The notes under the pieces: generated by a model
What the model was told of the DNA's origin: nothing
What the model saw: the letters and a program-made list of their open reading frames with translations, nothing else
Databases searched by the model: none
Assembly: GCA_934654775.1 (NCBI GenBank)
Contig: CAKUGR010000006.1
Span: forward strand, 1 to 64,000
Direction: 5' to 3'
From: an uncultured Collinsella sp.
GTDB taxonomy: Bacteria > Actinomycetota > Coriobacteriia > Coriobacteriales > Coriobacteriaceae
Length of the DNA: 64,000 bases
Made by a program: the position numbers and the translations under genes
Shown here: positions 1 to 9,428 of the stretch, piece after piece
How positions within the stretch are numbered: position 1 is the stretch's first letter
Layout: every line of letters starts with the position of its first letter

Positions 1-10
1 GGGTATCGGG

Positions 11-50
11 TTCCCACATTCATCCGCACATGTACGGATGAATGTGGGAA
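11..50. repeat. Near-perfect 40-bp palindrome
   Basis: The left arm TTCCCACATTCATCCG is mirrored exactly by CGGATGAATGTGGGAA around an ACATGT-containing centre. No T-tract follows, so this is either the terminator of an unseen upstream gene or an intergenic palindromic repeat. The following bases (GTGTTCGGATGAAGT) partly repeat the arm. Confidence 0.6.
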
Positions 51-123
51 GTGTTCGGATGAAGTTGATAATCAAGGGTCGTCAGCAAATACGAATATAT
101 GACAAATGACATATCCCCAGCGC

Positions 124-157
124 GCCCGTGACGTCTTATAATGAAGACGTCACGGGC
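124..157. repeat. Perfect 14-bp inverted repeat with 6-nt loop
   Basis: Arms GCCCGTGACGTCTT and AAGACGTCACGGGC flank the loop ATAATG. The hairpin would be very stable, but no U-rich tail follows on either strand, so the role (terminator, operator or processing site) is open. The rest of the 318 nt before the first gene holds a second short hairpin (ACGGCCGT repeated at 241-248 and 252-259) and no convincing gene. Confidence 0.5.
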
Positions 158-318
158 CTCGGCCCAATTTCGATCATCCAAGGGGATGTCTTTTTGGTCA
201 TTGTTCTTTAGGGAACGGTCAATCGCATAGAACCATGAAAACGGCCGTGCGACGGCCGTGGTTTGTTGCGCCGTTCCGCCTCCGTCATCTGCCAATTTGC
301 ACCTGATAGGAAAGAACA

Positions 319-1056
319 ATGCAATCCCAGGAATCTCAATCCTTCCCAAAAGCCACCAGCTTCGATACGGCGCTCGTGCGTTCTAAGATTATGGGGCCGA
401 ACCCCCTCAAGCTCTGCGAGGAGCTCCTTTGCGGTGCAAGTATTCCCTGCGGCGCCCGCGTCTGCGACCTTGGATCGGGCACCGGTATCACCAGTGCCCT
501 GCTCGCCCGCGAATACGGGTTTGACACCTACGCTGTCGACCTCTGGAGCGACCCCGAGGAGAATCGCGCGTTCTTTGATTCGCTCGGTATCTCGCGCGAC
601 ACGATTCATCCCGTTCAGGCGGACGCTTCACAGGGCCTACCATTTGAGCACGGCTATTTTGATGCGGTCGCGAGCATCGACTCGTACAACTACTACGGTC
701 GGGACCCGCACTATCTGGGCGAGCGCCTACTCCCCTACGTAAAGCAAGGCGGGATGCTCTACTTAAGCATCCCCGGCATGGTTCGCGACTGCCACGACAA
801 CCTGCCCGCCTGCCTGCTCAAATCCTGGACACCCGAGCAGCTCGACTATATGCACGACTTAGCCTGGTGGCGCGCCATGATCGAGCCGACCCCCGGCGTC
901 GAGATTGTCTCGATGCAACCCATGCTCTGCACCAACGAGGCATGGGCAGATTGGCTCGCCTGCGACAACGAATACGCAGCGGGCGACCGTGCTGCCGTTG
1001 AAGCCGGCGCACTCGAGTATCTCAACACCATCGCCATCGTGCTGAAGAAGCTCTAA
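319..1056 (+). CDS. Class I SAM-dependent methyltransferase
   Basis: The 245-residue protein has the Rossmann-type SAM-binding motif I DLGSGTG at residues 50-56, followed by the acidic end of strand 2 (YAVDLW) and a motif IV-like stretch FDAVASIDSYNYYG, as in small-molecule class I methyltransferases. It is cytoplasmic, with no signal or membrane segment. AGGAAAG sits 7 nt before the ATG. It is a single gene closed by a strong hairpin (1062-1099). The substrate cannot be read from the sequence; the cysteine- and tyrosine-rich C-terminal half is not a recognised subfamily. The methyltransferase call is firm, the target unknown. Confidence 0.85.
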   Translation: MQSQESQSFPKATSFDTALVRSKIMGPNPLKLCEELLCGASIPCGARVCDLGSGTGITSALLAREYGFDTYAVDLWSDPEENRAFFDSLGISRDTIHPVQADASQGLPFEHGYFDAVASIDSYNYYGRDPHYLGERLLPYVKQGGMLYLSIPGMVRDCHDNLPACLLKSWTPEQLDYMHDLAWWRAMIEPTPGVEIVSMQPMLCTNEAWADWLACDNEYAAGDRAAVEAGALEYLNTIAIVLKKL

Positions 1057-1061
1057 ACAAC

Positions 1062-1107
1062 AGCCGCGCGAGGCCGTAGACATACGACCTCGCGCGGCTT
1101 CTTTCTT
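1062..1107 (+). terminator. Rho-independent terminator
   Basis: A 12-bp GC-rich stem (AGCCGCGCGAGG / CCTCGCGCGGCT) is followed by TTCTTTCTT just downstream of the methyltransferase stop codon. Confidence 0.8.
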
Positions 1108-1187
1108 CATGAGTTTTGGGGCAGACCAGCAGCCGTTACATCCTTACGCCAGGCTTGGGATGCCTGCATTGGCGGTGCGCTGCCGCG

Positions 1188-2477
1188 CTACTTGCGCAGC
1201 GGCTTGGGCAGCGGAATGCCGGCGGCGATGACGGCGGCGATGATCATGCAGACGATGCCCTTGAGCGGGAAGCACATGAGCAGCAGGCCCACGACCATAA
1301 CGGGCTGGCGCATGACGGCGCCCATCGTCGAGGCGGTGCAGACGGCGACGCAAAAGACCGGATCGGCACCGGTGAGGATGGCAAGGCCGTAGCCCAGGCT
1401 TACGCCCGAGAAGATAACCGGGAAGAAGTGACCACCGCGCCAGCCCATGTTGATAAGCGCCGGGGTTAGCATAGCCTTGACCAGACCGGTCGCGATAAGC
1501 ACGCCGGCGGGAATGGTCAGATAGGTCTCCATGAGCACGTCGGCTTGGGTCTCGCCGGCAAACATGGTGTAGGGCAGGACCGTGCCACAGATGGCGAGCG
1601 CCAGACCGGCTAGCATGGCATTGACGACAGGGCGCTCCCCTATCGCGTGGGCCAGTGCCTCGCTCGCGTGCTCCGAAACAAAGTACAGCCAGCCGCAGAC
1701 CGTGCCGATCAGCGCCAGGGGGATAAGCCATGCGAGCTCCAGGTTGCCCACCTCGGCAGCCTCGAACCTGGGCATGCCCATACCGCCGCCCACAAGCTGG
1801 CCGAGCAGCAGATAGGTACCCAGGCCGCCGGCAATCGCGATGCCGTAGACCACGGTCTTTTGTGCCTTGGGCAGCTTGATGGTAATCTCGTCAGACGCGG
1901 AGTCTTCGTCGCCATCGGCGCTGCCGGCGAGCGGCGCCACAAAACCAAAGACGGGTGCGGTAAAGAGCGCCGTCAGGGCTGCCTGGGTGCCCAGCAGCGT
2001 AAGCTCCCTAAACTCGGCACCAAAGCGGCGCATGCGGTCGCCAACCCAGCTGCACAGGCCCGCGATAACGCCGGTCAGGCCGGCCTCGGGACCAATACTT
2101 CCGCCAAACAGCAGCGGCAGCAATGCCGCGAGCGAAAGCTTGCCCAGATTGTCATACGGATAGCGTCCGTCTTGCTTGACCTTGGCCATCACCTGGTTGA
2201 GGTCGTCGGTCTTGGTGCAGGTCACCTTTTCGTACAGACCAATGAGCAGACCGCCCAGCAGGCAGACGAAAAACGGGTACGGCAGACAACCGAAGGGACC
2301 GCTGGCAAGCTCGGGCGAAGCAGCACCCAGCATGTGCGGAATCTCGGTCCAAAAGAAATCGATGCCGTGTTCCATCGCAAAAAAGAACAGCCAGACCGCA
2401 GCGCCGGCGAGCGCGCCAGTCACGGCTACGCTGATCAAAAACAGCGCGCGGTTTTTAGGTTTTGCAAGCTTATCCAT
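1188..2477 (-). CDS. ClC-family chloride channel/transporter
   Basis: This 429-residue polytopic membrane protein carries the ClC hallmark GGSIGPEAGL at residues about 125-134, matching the GxxGPE selectivity region, plus about ten hydrophobic helices. The family moves chloride or fluoride, either as a channel or as a proton antiporter. The first ClC signature (GSGIP) is not clearly conserved, which places the protein among divergent prokaryotic ClC homologues. There are no cytoplasmic CBS domains. A charged loop around residues 195-205 (DGDEDSASDE) is unusual. The ATG start is preceded by GGGAGGGCCC. It is probably monocistronic. Confidence 0.85.
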   Translation of the reverse strand: MDKLAKPKNRALFLISVAVTGALAGAAVWLFFFAMEHGIDFFWTEIPHMLGAASPELASGPFGCLPYPFFVCLLGGLLIGLYEKVTCTKTDDLNQVMAKVKQDGRYPYDNLGKLSLAALLPLLFGGSIGPEAGLTGVIAGLCSWVGDRMRRFGAEFRELTLLGTQAALTALFTAPVFGFVAPLAGSADGDEDSASDEITIKLPKAQKTVVYGIAIAGGLGTYLLLGQLVGGGMGMPRFEAAEVGNLELAWLIPLALIGTVCGWLYFVSEHASEALAHAIGERPVVNAMLAGLALAICGTVLPYTMFAGETQADVLMETYLTIPAGVLIATGLVKAMLTPALINMGWRGGHFFPVIFSGVSLGYGLAILTGADPVFCVAVCTASTMGAVMRQPVMVVGLLLMCFPLKGIVCMIIAAVIAAGIPLPKPLRK

Positions 2478-2601
2478 CGGGCCCTCCCGTGGTCAAAGTC
2501 GACAGAAATACGTTTTATTGTAGAGCGAGCGCTGCCCAGACGGGCCAACCATCTGCACCCCAAACGGCACCATTGGGCGCAATGCACGCCCAATCTAGAA
2601 C

Positions 2602-3135
2602 TTAACCATTGATGATCGAAGCAATCTCGTGCAAATCTTCGGCAAAGTAAATCCCCCGCTGGCGCTGCGGACTCGATAATCCCTTTTCAATCATGTGGCC
2701 GAGCAGCGCCTTCAGGTCGTTGTAATAACCGTCCAGGTTATACAGGATGCACGGCGCGTTGAGGTGTCCCAGCGACACCGCGGACATGACCTCGGCAATC
2801 TCCTCGAGCGTGCCCGTGCCACCCGGGAAAGCGATAAACGCGTCGCCGAGCTCGATCATCTTCGCCTTGCGCTCGGCCATATCGCTCGTCACGATGAGGT
2901 CGTCGATGCCATCGTGCTGAAACTCGGCCTCGATAAAAAAGCTCGGCTCCACGCCCGTCACGTGGCCGCCGGCATCGAGGACGCTATCGGCAAGCGCGCC
3001 CATCAAGCCCGACTTGGACCCACCGTACACCAGCGCGTGACCGTTGGCGCCAATCCATGTGCCGAGCTCCTGCACCGCAGGCAAAAACGCCGGGTCGTTA
3101 CCGACGCTCGCGCCCAGGTACACCGTGATGTTCAT
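2602..3135 (-). CDS. LOG-family Rossmann protein (TIGR00730 type)
   Basis: The 177-residue protein contains the family signature PGGTGTLEE together with YGGSKSGLMG, the nucleotide-binding elements of lysine-decarboxylase-like (LOG) proteins. Characterised members remove ribose 5-phosphate from cytokinin nucleotides or act as AMP/nucleotide phosphoribohydrolases; the bacterial role here is unproven. The ATG at 3135 is chosen because AGGGGG lies 8-9 nt upstream; a TTG two codons earlier is the alternative. It lies 33 nt downstream of the K+ channel gene on the same strand, so the two may be cotranscribed. Confidence 0.85.
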   Translation of the reverse strand: MNITVYLGASVGNDPAFLPAVQELGTWIGANGHALVYGGSKSGLMGALADSVLDAGGHVTGVEPSFFIEAEFQHDGIDDLIVTSDMAERKAKMIELGDAFIAFPGGTGTLEEIAEVMSAVSLGHLNAPCILYNLDGYYNDLKALLGHMIEKGLSSPQRQRGIYFAEDLHEIASIING

Positions 3136-3168
3136 ATGCAATCCCCCTTGCTGCGCGATACGCTTGCC

Positions 3169-3594
3169 CTAGCGCTGCCGACGGCGGTACTCACGTACGC
3201 GACGCGACAGGTCGGCGAGCTCATCGCGGTCGAGCTCTTCCAAATGCTCCAAGTCGTCCATAAAGCGCGCCATGGTGTCCTTTTGGCGCATCTTGATGAG
3301 CGTGTTGCAGTAGTTCACCGCAACACCCGTGAGCATAGCGATGTAGAAGATGCTAATGACGCTCAAGACGACCGTGATGACGCGGGCGACCGGCGTCTCG
3401 GCCGGAATATCGCCAAAGCCGATGGTCGAAACGGTCTCAAAGCTAAACCAGAGCCCGTCACCAAAGGTGAGGGTCGTGGGCTCAGACAGCCAGACGGCCG
3501 TTGAGCAGAGCAGATAGAAGAGAAGGAACAGGCCCGTAATGCGCACGAAGCCCGCCTGGCGCAACACATCGGCAAGCGTCCTCAGCTTTTTCAT
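3169..3594 (-). CDS. Two-helix potassium channel protein
   Basis: The 141-residue membrane protein has the Kir/KcsA-like architecture: helix 1 (ITGLFLLFYLLCSTAVWL), a pore helix with the selectivity filter TIGFGD, helix 2 (VITVVLSVISIFYIAMLTGV), and a short charged tail rich in D, E and R that is probably coiled. TIGFGD is the standard K+ filter variant. There is no RCK/TrkA_N domain, so gating is not apparent. The start at 3594 (MKKLRTL) is supported by GAAGGGG upstream; upstream codons lack a ribosome-binding site. Confidence 0.85.
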   Translation of the reverse strand: MKKLRTLADVLRQAGFVRITGLFLLFYLLCSTAVWLSEPTTLTFGDGLWFSFETVSTIGFGDIPAETPVARVITVVLSVISIFYIAMLTGVAVNYCNTLIKMRQKDTMARFMDDLEHLEELDRDELADLSRRVREYRRRQR

Positions 3595-3648
3595 CGCGAC
3601 CCCTTCCGCGAGCAATCAATCACATTCGCTCGGTATTGTCCCACATCC

Positions 3649-3729
3649 GGCAGCTAGGGACGTTCCTTTTGTGCCGGCAGAAAGGGACTGTCCCCAACTG
3701 CCGGCAGGAAAGGAACGTCCCTAGCTGCC
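3649..3729. repeat. Palindromic intergenic repeat, copy 1
   Basis: Outer arms GGCAGCTAGGGACGTTCCTTT and its complement enclose a second inverted pair (CCGGCAG / CTGCCGG) and an AAAGGGACTGTCCCC core. It fills the gap between the divergent channel and kinase genes and is the most elaborate of five related palindromes in the window. Confidence 0.7.
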
Positions 3730-3827
3730 AAGCGCCAAACGGTGCCCCGTTTAACGGCAGGTGGGTCAAACGGGGCACCTGAGCTGGTATCCTTACGTGG
3801 TACTGCCTCGATTCGTTAGGATTGCAT

Positions 3828-6632
3828 GTGAGAGCTGCCGCTGTCCTTCGTTCAACTATATATCGCGCCCTCGCCATCGTTCTCACCGCACTTACCGCGC
3901 TGAGTGCCGCCGCACCCGTGCCGGCCCTTGCCGACCAGTCCGAGCAGCAGGTCAAAACGGTACGCGTTGGCTGGCTCGTCAGCAGCGAGGGTTTCCAGGA
4001 AGGCACGCCGGGCGAACGCCTTTCGGGCTGGGGTTACGAATACCTCCAAACCCTCTCGTACTACACCCCCGGATGGAAATACGAATATGTCTCCGGTACG
4101 TTCACCGAGCTCATGGACAAGCTCGAGGCGGGCGAGATCGACCTCATGCCCAATATCTCCTACTCCGAGGAACGCGCCCAAAAGCTGCTTTTCTCATCGA
4201 ACCCCGAGGGCACCGAGCGCTACTACATCTATGCCAGGCCCGACCGAGACGACTTGGCCACGGGCGACCTCCAGGCGCTCCAGGGCCTCACCATTGGCTG
4301 CAATCCCGGCGTTATGCAGACCTTCGTCGGCCAGCAGTGGCTTGCCGACGAAGGCATTACCTGCACCTATAAAGAAATAGCCAGTGGCGGCGGCCTCTTC
4401 GATGCGTTGGCAAACGGCGAGGTCGACGCCATCATCATGAACGACACGATCTCATCGCCTAGCGCCTCCCCCATGTTCTACGTAGGCTCAAGCGACTACT
4501 ATTTCGCCGTCCCCAAAAGCCGCCCCGACCTTATGGACGATATCAATGCCGCCATGGCGGCAATCGCCCGATTCAACCCCCGCTACAATGACGAGGTCAA
4601 AGCAAATTACTCGGCCCAAAACAGCGGGTCATCATCACTTGACGGCGCCGAGGCCTCCTGGCTCAAAGCAAACGGCAACACCATCACGCTCGGCTATCTT
4701 ACAAACCAGCTCCCCTACTGCACGCAAAATGACGATGGCGAAATGGAGGGGTCGCTTGCCTCGCTCGCGACGACGTTGCACGACAAGTTTGGCATTAACG
4801 TTAAAACAGTCGCCATCGCAGACACCAAACAAATGATCAAAGCCCTTTCAGAAGGCACCATCGATGTCGCCCTGCCATTCTTTCGTGACTACTGGCTCGC
4901 CGAACAGGTGGGGGTCATCCAGTCAAACTCGACGGGAACGGTCTCCCTGACCGCTATCCACAGCAGCAACGACCTGAGCAAGGACCTCAAAAACATCGCT
5001 TGCACAAAGAGCGCTATCGTCAACCGCTTTGAGCTCGAGAGCCTGTTCCCCGACGCGACGGTAACCGAGTACCCAAGCGGCAGCGAGATGCTCAAAGCCC
5101 TCAATAAAGGAGAGGCCAGTTGCATCATCGTCCCCAGTACGCGCCTGGAAACCATCCGCGACACCTACGACATCGAGGATTTCGAAACGCAGGAACTCAC
5201 CAACACAGCAGAACTATCGTGCTTGATCTCGCGCGGCAATCCCCAACTCCTAGGAATCATTAATAAGGGTATCGTCAATGCCGGCGAATCGCTCTCCGCG
5301 AACAGTTATTCCCCCACATCGTATTCGGCTCAAGAATCCGATACACTTCGATTCCTCTATCGCAACCGCGCCGCCATTGCCACCGTTATCATCTGCATTT
5401 TGCTGACCGGCATCGCCATCCTTGTCTGGTCGCTTCAACGCGCGCGGAAAGAGCGGCAGAAAGCCGACGCCGCCAACGCCGCCAAGACCGCGTTCCTCAC
5501 GCGTATGAGCCACGACATCCGCACACCGCTCAACGGCATCTTGGGCCTTATTGAGATTGAGGAATTGAAAGAGGGCGATATAAAGGTCGCTCGCGAAAGC
5601 CGCGCCAAGGCGCGTGTCGCTGCCAACCACCTGCTTTCGCTCATTAACGACATCCTCGAGATGGGCAGGATCGAGGAGCGCAAAGTGACACTCGAGCACG
5701 AATCGTTCAACCTCAAGGAGCTCTGTGACGATGCCTTGGTGCTGTGCAAACTCCGCGCATCGGACCGCGGCATTACGCTGTTCAACATCAGCGAGCCCTA
5801 TGCTGTCGACCAGAGCATGATCGGCAGCCCCACCCATATCCGCCGAATCATCATCAACCTGCTCGACAACAGCATCAAATACAACAAGCATGGCGGCACC
5901 GTCACCTTCTCTTCCACCGTCAAACCGCTCAACGACGCACGTGCACTCTTTTGTTTCACCATCGAAGACACCGGCATTGGCATGACGCCCGAGTTTTTGA
6001 AGCATATCTACGAGCCGTTCGCCCAAGAGGGCGACGACGCCCGCAGCAAGTTCCAGGGAACCGGCATGGGCATGGCCATCGTCAAATCGCTCATCGACAT
6101 GATGGGCGGCACCATCGAGATTTCAAGCGAACTCGGCGTGGGCAGCACGTTCACTGTCCAGATTCCGCTCGATATCGACAAGAACCCTCGGGCCCACATA
6201 AAGCCAGCCGAGGCAACGCCCAACTGCTCGCTCGCCGGCATGAACGTCCTGCTCGCCGAAGACAACGACCTGAATGCCGAAATTGCCCAGGCGCTGCTGG
6301 AATCCGAGGACGTTGTGGTGACCCGCGCGGCCAACGGCAACGAGGTTGTCGACCTGTACCTGTCGCATCCCGCCGGCAGCTTCGACGCCATCCTCATGGA
6401 CATCATGATGCCCGGTATGGACGGTTATGAGGCAACGCGCGCGATTCGTCTGAGCGGCAAGCCCGACGCTGCCGACATCCCCATCATCGCGCTGACCGCC
6501 AACGCTTTTGCCGAGGACGCCAAGGCCGCACGCGACGCCGGCATGAACGCCCATCTGCCCAAGCCGCTCGATTTTGAAAAGCTCAAAAACATTCTCGCCC
6601 GCATCAAGCAGCACGGCCCCAGTTCGCTATAG
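3828..6632 (+). CDS. Hybrid sensor histidine kinase with tandem solute-binding domains and receiver
   Basis: A protein of about 934 residues. The order is: signal sequence (residues about 1-37, ending PALADQ), two consecutive SBP_bac_3-like periplasmic-type domains (about 45-265 and 285-505), one membrane helix (TVIICILLTGIAILVWSL), a HisKA box MSHDIRTPLNG with the phospho-accepting His, an HATPase domain (DNSIKYN, DTGIGM, GTGMGMAIVKSL) and a C-terminal receiver with phospho-acceptor Asp in LMDIMMPGMDGY. This is the BvgS/EvgS layout. It probably senses an extracellular small molecule such as an amino acid. GTG at 3828, with AGG 7 nt upstream, is preferred over TTG at 3822. No Hpt domain is present, so phosphotransfer needs a partner elsewhere. 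Confidence 0.88.
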   Translation: MRAAAVLRSTIYRALAIVLTALTALSAAAPVPALADQSEQQVKTVRVGWLVSSEGFQEGTPGERLSGWGYEYLQTLSYYTPGWKYEYVSGTFTELMDKLEAGEIDLMPNISYSEERAQKLLFSSNPEGTERYYIYARPDRDDLATGDLQALQGLTIGCNPGVMQTFVGQQWLADEGITCTYKEIASGGGLFDALANGEVDAIIMNDTISSPSASPMFYVGSSDYYFAVPKSRPDLMDDINAAMAAIARFNPRYNDEVKANYSAQNSGSSSLDGAEASWLKANGNTITLGYLTNQLPYCTQNDDGEMEGSLASLATTLHDKFGINVKTVAIADTKQMIKALSEGTIDVALPFFRDYWLAEQVGVIQSNSTGTVSLTAIHSSNDLSKDLKNIACTKSAIVNRFELESLFPDATVTEYPSGSEMLKALNKGEASCIIVPSTRLETIRDTYDIEDFETQELTNTAELSCLISRGNPQLLGIINKGIVNAGESLSANSYSPTSYSAQESDTLRFLYRNRAAIATVIICILLTGIAILVWSLQRARKERQKADAANAAKTAFLTRMSHDIRTPLNGILGLIEIEELKEGDIKVARESRAKARVAANHLLSLINDILEMGRIEERKVTLEHESFNLKELCDDALVLCKLRASDRGITLFNISEPYAVDQSMIGSPTHIRRIIINLLDNSIKYNKHGGTVTFSSTVKPLNDARALFCFTIEDTGIGMTPEFLKHIYEPFAQEGDDARSKFQGTGMGMAIVKSLIDMMGGTIEISSELGVGSTFTVQIPLDIDKNPRAHIKPAEATPNCSLAGMNVLLAEDNDLNAEIAQALLESEDVVVTRAANGNEVVDLYLSHPAGSFDAILMDIMMPGMDGYEATRAIRLSGKPDAADIPIIALTANAFAEDAKAARDAGMNAHLPKPLDFEKLKNILARIKQHGPSSL

Positions 6633-6674
6633 TCTCTCCCCAAGAACCATGCCCGATTGGAAAGGAATCCCGCG

Positions 6675-7154
6675 ATGTTTAGGCCTCTACGCCGAAAGAA
6701 GCGCGCCATTACCGACGAGGCGGCGCGCGAGCTGCTCGCCACCTGCAAGCGCGGCGTCTTTGCCGTCAACGGCGATGACGGCTACCCGTACGCCATTCCC
6801 GTCAACTACTTCTTTGACGCTGAGCACGACAAGATTTACTTCCACGGCGCCAAGGCGGGCCACAAGGTCGACGCTCTCAAGCGTGACGACAAGGTCTGTT
6901 TTACCGTCTACGGCAACGACTGGTACAAGGACGACGATTGGGCGCCCTACGTGCAGAGCACCGTTATCTTTGGCCGTTGCCGCCTAGCGAATGACACCTC
7001 CGCATTTATCGAGGACAAGGTCCGTGAGCTCGCGCTCAAGTACTACCCCACCGCCGAAGAGGTCGAGGAGGAAATCGCCAAGGACATCAAGGGCGTTCAG
7101 CTGTACGAGATTACGATTGAGCACCTTTGCGGCAAGCAGATTCACGAAAAGTAG
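6675..7154 (+). CDS. Pyridoxamine 5'-phosphate oxidase-fold flavoprotein (NimA-like)
   Basis: The 159-residue protein matches the split-barrel PNPOx family: ITDEAARELLATCKRGVFAVNGDDGYPYAIPVNY is the typical N-terminal region, followed by IYFHGAKAGHKVDALKRDDKVCFTV, which contacts the flavin or heme. Members of this branch are annotated as nitroimidazole-resistance (Nim) or general FMN-binding reductases; true PNP oxidase activity is unlikely. The ATG at 6675 is supported by AAAGGA 9 nt upstream. It lies 42 nt after the hybrid kinase gene in the same direction, so read-through is possible, but a functional link is not evident. Confidence 0.82.
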   Translation: MFRPLRRKKRAITDEAARELLATCKRGVFAVNGDDGYPYAIPVNYFFDAEHDKIYFHGAKAGHKVDALKRDDKVCFTVYGNDWYKDDDWAPYVQSTVIFGRCRLANDTSAFIEDKVRELALKYYPTAEEVEEEIAKDIKGVQLYEITIEHLCGKQIHEK

Positions 7155-7228
7155 GGGCCTGGGATCAGACCCCCGCATAACAATCAAGCCAGAAGACCCC
7201 GCGCATGTCGTTCGTTCGTTACGGCTTG

Positions 7229-8440
7229 CTATGCATTAAAAACGTAGCGATTCAGGCGCTCGCACGCCTCCTGCACGCGCGAAAGCGGCAGGGCCAGGTT
7301 CACGCGAATGTGGCAAGGCCCGTGGAACGGACGGCCGTCTTGATAGCCCACGCCCACGCGCGCGCCCTCGTCGAGCAGCCACTGAATGTCGCGGTCATGC
7401 TCGCGGCACCACTCCGTGCAGTCCAAGAACACCATGTACGTGCCCTGCGGACGCGAATAGGCCACACCTTCGAAATGCTCGTCCACGTAATCGCAGAAGT
7501 AGTCAACGTTGTCCTTGATGACCTCGTTGAGCTCGTCCACCCACTCGTAGCCCTGCGGCTGGTAGGCACCGATGAGTGCATGCATCGAGAGGACGTTCAT
7601 CTCGTTGTAATGGGTCTTGTTGGACACGGCGCACACGCGGTCGCGCAGTGTCTCGTTGTAGATGATGTGGTAGCTGCCGACTAGGCCCGCGAGGTTGAAG
7701 GTCTTGCTGGGCGCATAAAGGGCGACCGTGCGCATGCGGGCGTCCTCGCTCACCGACTGCGTCGGGATGTGCTTGTGCCCAGGACGGATGATGTCGGACC
7801 AGATCTCGTCCGAGATCACCACGCAATCGTGCTGGCGATAGATGTCCATGGCGCGCTCGATCTCGTCGCGTTCCCACACGCGGCCGCAGGGATTATGCGG
7901 CGAGCAGAAAACGGCAGCATGGATGTGATTTTGCTCGAGCTTGTGCTCCATGTCCTCAAAATCCATGCGCCATACGCCCTGGTCATCGAGCTTAAGCGGG
8001 CTGTGCACAATGCGATAGCCCGCGGCCTCGATGGACTTGGTAAAACCGATGTAGGTGGGGCTGTGGACCAGCACCGCATCACCGGGCTGCACATAGGCGC
8101 GAAGCGTCGACACGACGCCGCCCAGCACGCCGTTTTCATAGCCAATGTGCTCGGGAAGCAGGCCCTCGACGTCATTGCGGCGGCTCTGCCATTCGATGAT
8201 GCGATCGAAGTACTCGGCGCGCGGATCAAAGTAGCCAAACATAGGGTGCTGGGCACGCTGAATGATGTGCTCCTGAACCGTCGGCACCGTAGCAAAGTTC
8301 ATATCCGCCACCCACATGGGGATGCGGTCGAAGCCCTCATCGGGTGCGTTTGGCGCCATACCGGGGATCTCGCCCCAGGAGTCAACGGCGATGGCATCCA
8401 TACCGTGGCGGTCGATAAGCGAGGTGAAGTCGTATTTCAT
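7229..8440 (-). CDS. MalY/PatB-type aminotransferase, probable cystathionine beta-lyase
   Basis: The 403-residue fold-type I PLP enzyme has the Schiff-base Lys in APSKTFNLAG, the PLP-phosphate and substrate residues in SPHNPCGRVW, the DEIW motif and a C-terminal RVNLALP arginine that binds the substrate carboxylate. WVADMNFATVP near the N terminus is diagnostic of the MalY/PatB branch, whose members cleave cystathionine or cysteine conjugates to a thiol, pyruvate and ammonia. MKYDFTSLIDRHG, with GGGAGCCC upstream, is taken as the start; a longer upstream reading lacks a ribosome-binding site. Substrate preference (cystathionine or other C-S compounds) is undetermined. Confidence 0.85.
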   Translation of the reverse strand: MKYDFTSLIDRHGMDAIAVDSWGEIPGMAPNAPDEGFDRIPMWVADMNFATVPTVQEHIIQRAQHPMFGYFDPRAEYFDRIIEWQSRRNDVEGLLPEHIGYENGVLGGVVSTLRAYVQPGDAVLVHSPTYIGFTKSIEAAGYRIVHSPLKLDDQGVWRMDFEDMEHKLEQNHIHAAVFCSPHNPCGRVWERDEIERAMDIYRQHDCVVISDEIWSDIIRPGHKHIPTQSVSEDARMRTVALYAPSKTFNLAGLVGSYHIIYNETLRDRVCAVSNKTHYNEMNVLSMHALIGAYQPQGYEWVDELNEVIKDNVDYFCDYVDEHFEGVAYSRPQGTYMVFLDCTEWCREHDRDIQWLLDEGARVGVGYQDGRPFHGPCHIRVNLALPLSRVQEACERLNRYVFNA

Positions 8441-8550
8441 GCTGGGCTCCCGTGCAAAGTGGATTGGTTCGGTAGGCGTTATTGTCCACCAGGATGGACG
8501 GCTTTGGCACGGGTTTTGGGGTTGAATTTGACGACGCGGACGGCGGGCGG

Positions 8551-9297
8551 TCAGCCCTGAGCTTCGGTGACGGCCGTTACGGTCAGTTGTGTCCCATCGA
8601 CCGTAAACGACACGTCGAGCCCGGCGTAGGCCAAGTGGTAGACGCGATTGGGCTCGTGCTTGCTTCCAGCACGGCGCGGATCTTGGCGAAGAATCTCGAT
8701 CAGGCCGGGCAACTTTGTGGGCGGGACCTTGTCTTGCAGTGCTTGTGTAAACTCGACGTCGAGCTCTTGCCACGGGTTGTCCTCGATCCAGCCGCCCGTC
8801 GCGTCCGAATGACAATCCGCAAACGGAATGTAGGGCTTAATGTCGTAGATGGGCGTGCCGTCGCGAAGGTCAGCCCCCAGCACATGGATGATGGGGCCGT
8901 CGTCGGTAAGCTCAACGCGGCCGAGCTTGACGCAAGTGAGGCCAATAGGATTGGGGCGAAATGGGCTGCGCGTGGCAAAGACACCCACGCGCTCGGCGCC
9001 GCCCAGGCGTGGCGGACGCACAGTCTTTGACCACTTGGCATTGGTACCGGCTTTGTCCTGTGTTTTGGCATCGACGGCGATGTCTTTTGCCGTGCCGCCG
9101 GGCGTTCCATTTTCAAAACGCCAAAGCAGCCATAAGTGCGAGAAGGATTCGAGCCCTGCAACCGCGGCGTTAGAGGCAAACTCCGGCTCAAAGACAATAC
9201 GGCCCTGTAGATGGGGTGCCAAAAAGCTGTTGCGCGGAATGCCAAACTTCTGCGGCAGGTCGGTATGTATGTGTGCAATAGGTTCCATGCCGGTCAT
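8551..9297 (-). CDS. trmO: tRNA (adenine-N6)-methyltransferase TrmO
   Basis: About 248 residues with the TsaA/YaeB beta-barrel signature: IAHIHTDLPQKFGIPRN at the N terminus, then LESFSHLWLLWRFE and RSPFRPNPIGLT, the conserved SAM-binding region, and DGTPIYDIKPYIPFAD. The family uses SAM to N6-methylate threonylcarbamoyladenosine at position 37 of some tRNA-Thr. No clear Shine-Dalgarno precedes either candidate ATG (9297 or 9288), so the start is uncertain by three codons. Confidence 0.88.
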   Translation of the reverse strand: MTGMEPIAHIHTDLPQKFGIPRNSFLAPHLQGRIVFEPEFASNAAVAGLESFSHLWLLWRFENGTPGGTAKDIAVDAKTQDKAGTNAKWSKTVRPPRLGGAERVGVFATRSPFRPNPIGLTCVKLGRVELTDDGPIIHVLGADLRDGTPIYDIKPYIPFADCHSDATGGWIEDNPWQELDVEFTQALQDKVPPTKLPGLIEILRQDPRRAGSKHEPNRVYHLAYAGLDVSFTVDGTQLTVTAVTEAQG

Positions 9298-9428
9298 TGT
9301 ACGGCATGGGCGCACGAGGCGCCGCGCGCAATCCCCCACCGCGGCGCCCGTCGTGCAACCAACGGTTGCTTGGAAGGGTGCCTACCGCCGCGTATGCTTA
9401 AGCCATCAACCAGCAGAGAGGAGCCGTC

